Shown here in pieces: positions 4,562 through 7,251 of a stretch of 7,251 nt of DNA. Each line of letters opens with the position of its first letter. Position 1 is the first letter of the stretch. The DNA comes from JBDGRJ01 sp042218065 (GTDB lineage: Bacteria > Patescibacteriota > Patescibacteriia > Magasanikbacterales > UBA922): contig JBDGRL010000083.1 of NCBI GenBank assembly GCA_042218065.1, forward strand, positions 1-7,251. Direction: 5' to 3'. The position numbers were made by a program, and so were the translations under genes. The notes under the pieces were generated by a model that searched no databases, was not told the DNA's origin, and was given only the letters and a program-made list of their open reading frames with translations.

Positions 4562-6871
4562 ATGTATAAATATTTTATACAAAAAGCTACTTACTTTTGT
4601 ATATTTTTGCTAGTATTTGGTCAATTTCAGCCTGTATTTGCTTCTGTTTCAAAAAGCAGTAACTTTCAATTGATAAATGGGCAAGTAAATCCAGTGGTAG
4701 GCAGGGCGTCCAAAGGTGATAAGAACTTAAAAGGGGGTGGCAGATCTATCGCTGGAAGGGCTAATAGTAGTAATTTTGAATCAAGACAAGGCTCTATTTT
4801 TGGGTTTAAAAAAACTCAAACCACCCAGCAACAAACTTCACCCAATAAATCTACAGGAGGTGGCGGAGGTGGTTCTAGTTTTGCTGTAGCAGGTGTTGAT
4901 AAGTATCAAGCTGACATAGATAATTTATCAGTAGTACGGATAAATACCAGCTCAGCTGAGATTTCATTTGAAACTAAAAGTGATACCAGGTCTGCCATTG
5001 AATATGGAACTGATGATGGTATCAGCACTTCCACCAATTTTGGAAATGACTTAAATAAAAAGCACCGATTCAAGGTCGAAGATCTGTTGCCGAATACCTC
5101 ATATTTGTTCCAGATTTTTTTAGAAAACTCACAGGATCAGACTGATCGCTCTAAGATATATAGCTTCACCACTCTTCCAGAGTTTGGAACTCCTGCTTCT
5201 GTTTCTAATTTCAATTCAAGCTTAGTGCGTGGAACAGTAGTGCTCACTTGGAATAACCCTGATATTGAGGATTTTCGTACGGTTAAAATAGTTAAGAGTA
5301 CTGAGAGCTATCCCACTACTTTAAATGAGGGTCAGTTAATATTTTCAGGAAAACAAGAGTACTTTGTAGATTCTAAAGTAGATCCTGGTCAAGAGTATTT
5401 TTATACCGCTTTTGTGATAGATACTTCTAAGAATAGATCCTCAGGTGCGGTTGAATCTGTAAAAATACCGAGATTATCTGAAGAAAGAGAGGCTGAGACG
5501 CAAGAACCAAAAGAAAAGCCTGAGGACAAAAAACCAGCAGACGAGCCTTCTGAATTGGAGCCTGATAAAGAATCTGAAGAAGATGAAAAACCTACACCAG
5601 AAGAGCCGGATATGGTTGATGAAGTGAAAGAAAAAATAAAAGACGAAGATGTTATTGATTTATCTCCACTTGAAATAAAGAAAAAAATAGAAGAAACAAT
5701 AGAGGGTATAACTAAAAAAGAAAAGAAAAAAGAGAAAGAAAAAGAAGAGGTAGAGATAAAGATACAAGACCGGAAACCTAAAGAATATGAAGTTACAGTT
5801 CCGGCTAAACCCCCACCTATTCCGGATATTGCAGTTCCTACTCCAAAAGAAGAAAAGTCAGGGGCAGAGCAGGATATGAATATGTTCACTCTCTTAAAGC
5901 AAGAAGTATCCGGTAATATTAGTTATTTAAGTCGACAAGCTAAAAAAATATCCAGCTCAACTAGGGAAGAGGTTAACAAGATTAAGGAAGGTCTAGTTAG
6001 TGCTTCTGGAGAACTGAAAGGTGGTATTTATCAGCAGCTGTCCGAAGAAAAGAAGAGAAAAGTAAACAAACTTTTAACAAAAGGAAAGACACCCACAAAA
6101 ACACCAGAAACTACTGCGAAGGTAATCCCTCATACATTGAAAGCAGAACGGGCGGGTGCTGATTGGCATATATATTCTGATTCTAAAGCTATGTTTACTA
6201 TACCGGCTGATACCTTTAAGAAACCGGTCAAATCAATCACGGTTACAGTTGATGATAAAGGGTATGTCCTACAATACAATAAAAATACTGATAATTATGA
6301 GGCATTAATCGAGGCTCCAAGCAAAAAAGGTAAGTATGAGATGATCGTTCAGATATTTTATAAAGATGATACTTATGAACAGCTGAAAAAGACAGTTTTA
6401 GTAGACCCTTATGGCAAGGTTTATAAAGAAGTATTTAGAGACTGGTCCTGGTACAAGCCTTGGCAGATTTTCACTACAAAAAAAGTTGCAGTATCTAATG
6501 CTAAGGTGACTTTGTATTCGCAAAATCCAAATGGGAAATGGGTGAAGTGGCCAGGTCATCTCTATAATCAGTATAACCCACAATTTACATCAAAAGATGG
6601 AGATTTCTCATTTGTAGCTCCCCCCGGAAAATATTATCTGACTGCAAATGCTGATGGGTTTGAAAAAGTGAAAACGGATAAATTTGAGATTGAGGATAAA
6701 ATTATTAATAAAAATATCAAATTAGAAGCACGATGGAATATTTATGATTGGGCAACTAGAATTATTTTTGGTATAATTATACTATCAGCTTTAGGTTTTA
6801 TCACTTCAAGAGTGTATTTTAAAAAGGATTCAAAAAGAACAAGAGAAGATAACTCAAAGCAATCAAACTAA
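4562..6871 (+). CDS. membrane-anchored multidomain surface protein (FN3-like, charged stalk, Ig-like, carboxypeptidase-regulatory-like)
   Basis: A 769-residue secreted protein held by a C-terminal membrane segment; no specific named family is recognised. Order: signal peptide 1-27 (cleavage after VFA), three degenerate 'SSNF...GRA' repeats (30-82), a Gln/Thr then Gly6 linker (84-106), an FN3-like domain (about 117-205; VVRINTSSAEISF, LLPNTSYLFQI), and a second FN3-like domain (about 211-303; VVLTWNNP, VDPGQEYFYTAFVID). Then come a Pro/Glu/Lys-rich stretch (304-430), an amphipathic helix-prone segment (440-505) and an Ig-like beta domain (about 540-615). A carboxypeptidase-regulatory-like domain follows (about 641-722; VSNAKVTLYS, SKDGDFSFVAPPGKYYLTANADGF), then a transmembrane helix (about 730-748) and a basic cytoplasmic tail. 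This suggests a stalked adhesin or cell-envelope structural protein facing outward. The ATG at 4562 is supported by the signal peptide although no Shine-Dalgarno sequence precedes it. It abuts the next surface-protein gene, so the two are probably co-transcribed. Confidence 0.9.
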   Translation: MYKYFIQKATYFCIFLLVFGQFQPVFASVSKSSNFQLINGQVNPVVGRASKGDKNLKGGGRSIAGRANSSNFESRQGSIFGFKKTQTTQQQTSPNKSTGGGGGGSSFAVAGVDKYQADIDNLSVVRINTSSAEISFETKSDTRSAIEYGTDDGISTSTNFGNDLNKKHRFKVEDLLPNTSYLFQIFLENSQDQTDRSKIYSFTTLPEFGTPASVSNFNSSLVRGTVVLTWNNPDIEDFRTVKIVKSTESYPTTLNEGQLIFSGKQEYFVDSKVDPGQEYFYTAFVIDTSKNRSSGAVESVKIPRLSEEREAETQEPKEKPEDKKPADEPSELEPDKESEEDEKPTPEEPDMVDEVKEKIKDEDVIDLSPLEIKKKIEETIEGITKKEKKKEKEKEEVEIKIQDRKPKEYEVTVPAKPPPIPDIAVPTPKEEKSGAEQDMNMFTLLKQEVSGNISYLSRQAKKISSSTREEVNKIKEGLVSASGELKGGIYQQLSEEKKRKVNKLLTKGKTPTKTPETTAKVIPHTLKAERAGADWHIYSDSKAMFTIPADTFKKPVKSITVTVDDKGYVLQYNKNTDNYEALIEAPSKKGKYEMIVQIFYKDDTYEQLKKTVLVDPYGKVYKEVFRDWSWYKPWQIFTTKKVAVSNAKVTLYSQNPNGKWVKWPGHLYNQYNPQFTSKDGDFSFVAPPGKYYLTANADGFEKVKTDKFEIEDKIINKNIKLEARWNIYDWATRIIFGIIILSALGFITSRVYFKKDSKRTREDNSKQSN
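4649..4807 (+). repeat. three degenerate tandem peptide repeats in the surface protein
   Basis: Residues 30-82 fall into three tandem units. Unit 1 (30-49) begins SKSSNF and ends VVGRA, unit 2 (50-67) begins SKGDKN and ends IAGRA, and unit 3 (68-82) begins NSSNF and ends IFGF. Shared features are the opening Ser/Asn-rich turn, central glycines and a closing hydrophobic-Gly pair. Similar 'SSN[FY]...GG...GR' stretches follow signal peptides in surface proteins of uncultured bacteria, from memory. The DNA copies have diverged well beyond direct nucleotide repeats. Confidence 0.6.
5471..5851 (+). other. low-complexity Pro/Glu/Lys stalk region with a 37-base polypurine run
   Basis: Codons 304-430 of the surface protein encode a highly charged segment rich in Glu, Lys, Pro and Asp, with a KKEKKKEKEKEE-type core near 385-396. 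The coding strand is strongly purine-biased; bases 5714-5750 are uninterrupted A and G. At the protein level it looks like an extended or helical spacer between the outer FN3-like domains and the membrane-proximal domains. The open frame on the opposite strand here is a by-product of this composition. Confidence 0.7.
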
Positions 6872-7251
6872 ATGTTATCCGGGTCTAGCTTTCTAAAAAC
6901 TGTTTTCTTGTCTTTGTTCTTGTTGGTGTTTGTGTTTATTTTAGATGTTTCTGTAGTTGAATCTAAATCAGTACCTCAGTTTATGAATTTTGAGGGGCAG
7001 CTAACTGATAGCAATGGAAATAGAATAGATAAAAAACAAGATCTTACATTTAGGATCTATACTAAAAAGACCGGAGGTAAGCAAGTATTCAAAACAACTC
7101 ATAATAATGTTGACCCAAAGAATGGATATTTCTCTGTAGTTTTGGGTAGTAATAAAAAGTTAGAACTAGATTTTGAGCAAAGGTATTGGGTGTCTGTTGA
7201 GGTAGGCTCTGATGGGGAGATGGATCCGAGGCTGCCAATCAGTACTGTAGG
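6872..7251 (+). CDS. surface protein with tail-fibre-like N-terminal domain (3' end missing)
   Basis: The ATG follows the preceding TAA with no gap (TAAATG), so translation is probably coupled; no Shine-Dalgarno sequence is evident. The 126 visible codons start with a strongly hydrophobic segment (about residues 7-24), a signal peptide or membrane anchor without an obvious cleavage site. They continue with a family-typical pattern: PQFMNFEGQLTDSNGNRI, then LTFRIY, TKKTGGKQVFKT, NGYFSVVLGS, FEQRYWVSVEV and finally EMDPRLPISTVG. From memory, this is the N-terminal domain of many secreted bacterial proteins whose C-terminal half may carry phage-tail-fibre-like, collagen-like or S74 intramolecular-chaperone parts; that half is outside the window. 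A role as a cell-surface fibre or adhesin, together with the upstream anchored protein, is inferred. The reading frame stays open to the window edge. Confidence 0.88.
   Translation, partial: MLSGSSFLKTVFLSLFLLVFVFILDVSVVESKSVPQFMNFEGQLTDSNGNRIDKKQDLTFRIYTKKTGGKQVFKTTHNNVDPKNGYFSVVLGSNKKLELDFEQRYWVSVEVGSDGEMDPRLPISTV

Noticed and set aside
4859..4877. GGTGGCGG-type G-rich stretch as a G-quadruplex or Shine-Dalgarno sequence.
   Set aside because: It encodes the Gly6 linker of the surface protein, its G-runs are only two or three bases, and no start codon with a sensible frame follows it.
5401..5889. A 162-codon open frame on the minus strand, rich in Ser and Phe.
   Set aside because: It lies opposite the Glu/Lys-rich stalk of the surface protein, and its Ser/Phe composition is simply the complement of GAA, GAT and AAA codons. 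It has no recognisable domain.
6398..6583. A 61-codon minus-strand frame within the surface protein gene.
   Set aside because: It is antisense to the carboxypeptidase-regulatory-like domain and shows no protein features of its own.
1..7251. Alternative genetic code with TGA read as an amino acid.
   Set aside because: No in-frame TGA is needed in any gene; all visible genes end in TAA and have normal lengths under the standard code.

Overview
The window is AT-rich, gene-dense bacterial DNA. It holds six substantial genes, two of them cut by the window edges, and only one real intergenic region. The standard code fits: every visible gene ends in TAA and none needs an in-frame TGA. The surface-protein types suggest an uncultured low-GC bacterium, perhaps of the Candidate Phyla Radiation (Patescibacteria). 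These are a phage-tail-like 'EMxPR' N-terminal domain, tandem 'SSNF...GRA' repeats after a signal peptide, and an LppX-like lipoprotein. That placement is inference from recalled families; nothing in the window, such as an rRNA, proves it.

Region 1 (1-3394, + strand): the 3' part of an ABC-2 type ATPase gene, its complete permease gene and recQ run head to tail with gaps of 10 and 39 bases. The ABC pair resembles the E. coli YadG/YadH exporter family. RecQ is a full-length DNA helicase with helicase, zinc, winged-helix and HRDC domains plus an extra C-terminal helix-turn-helix region. A possible 11-codon leader ORF with the clearest Shine-Dalgarno sequence in the window overlaps the recQ GTG start.

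Region 2 (3396-4415, - strand): a lipoprotein gene convergent with recQ. The two stop codons are separated by one base. The protein looks like the LppX/LprG/LolA-like fold with a charged C-terminal tail.

Region 3 (4416-4561): a 146-base divergent intergenic region with back-to-back promoter candidates, including a good extended -10 (TGGTATAAT) for the rightward genes.

Region 4 (4562-7251, + strand): two surface-protein genes joined as TAAATG. The first encodes a 769-residue protein anchored at its C-terminus, with two FN3-like domains, a long charged stalk, an Ig-like domain and a carboxypeptidase-regulatory-like domain. The second, truncated by the window end, begins with the N-terminal domain typical of tail-fibre-like or S74-type surface proteins.

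No RNA gene, mobile element, CRISPR array or convincing intrinsic terminator was seen. Nothing clearly reveals a wholly new system. The most interesting material is the two-gene surface cassette and the recQ leader arrangement.
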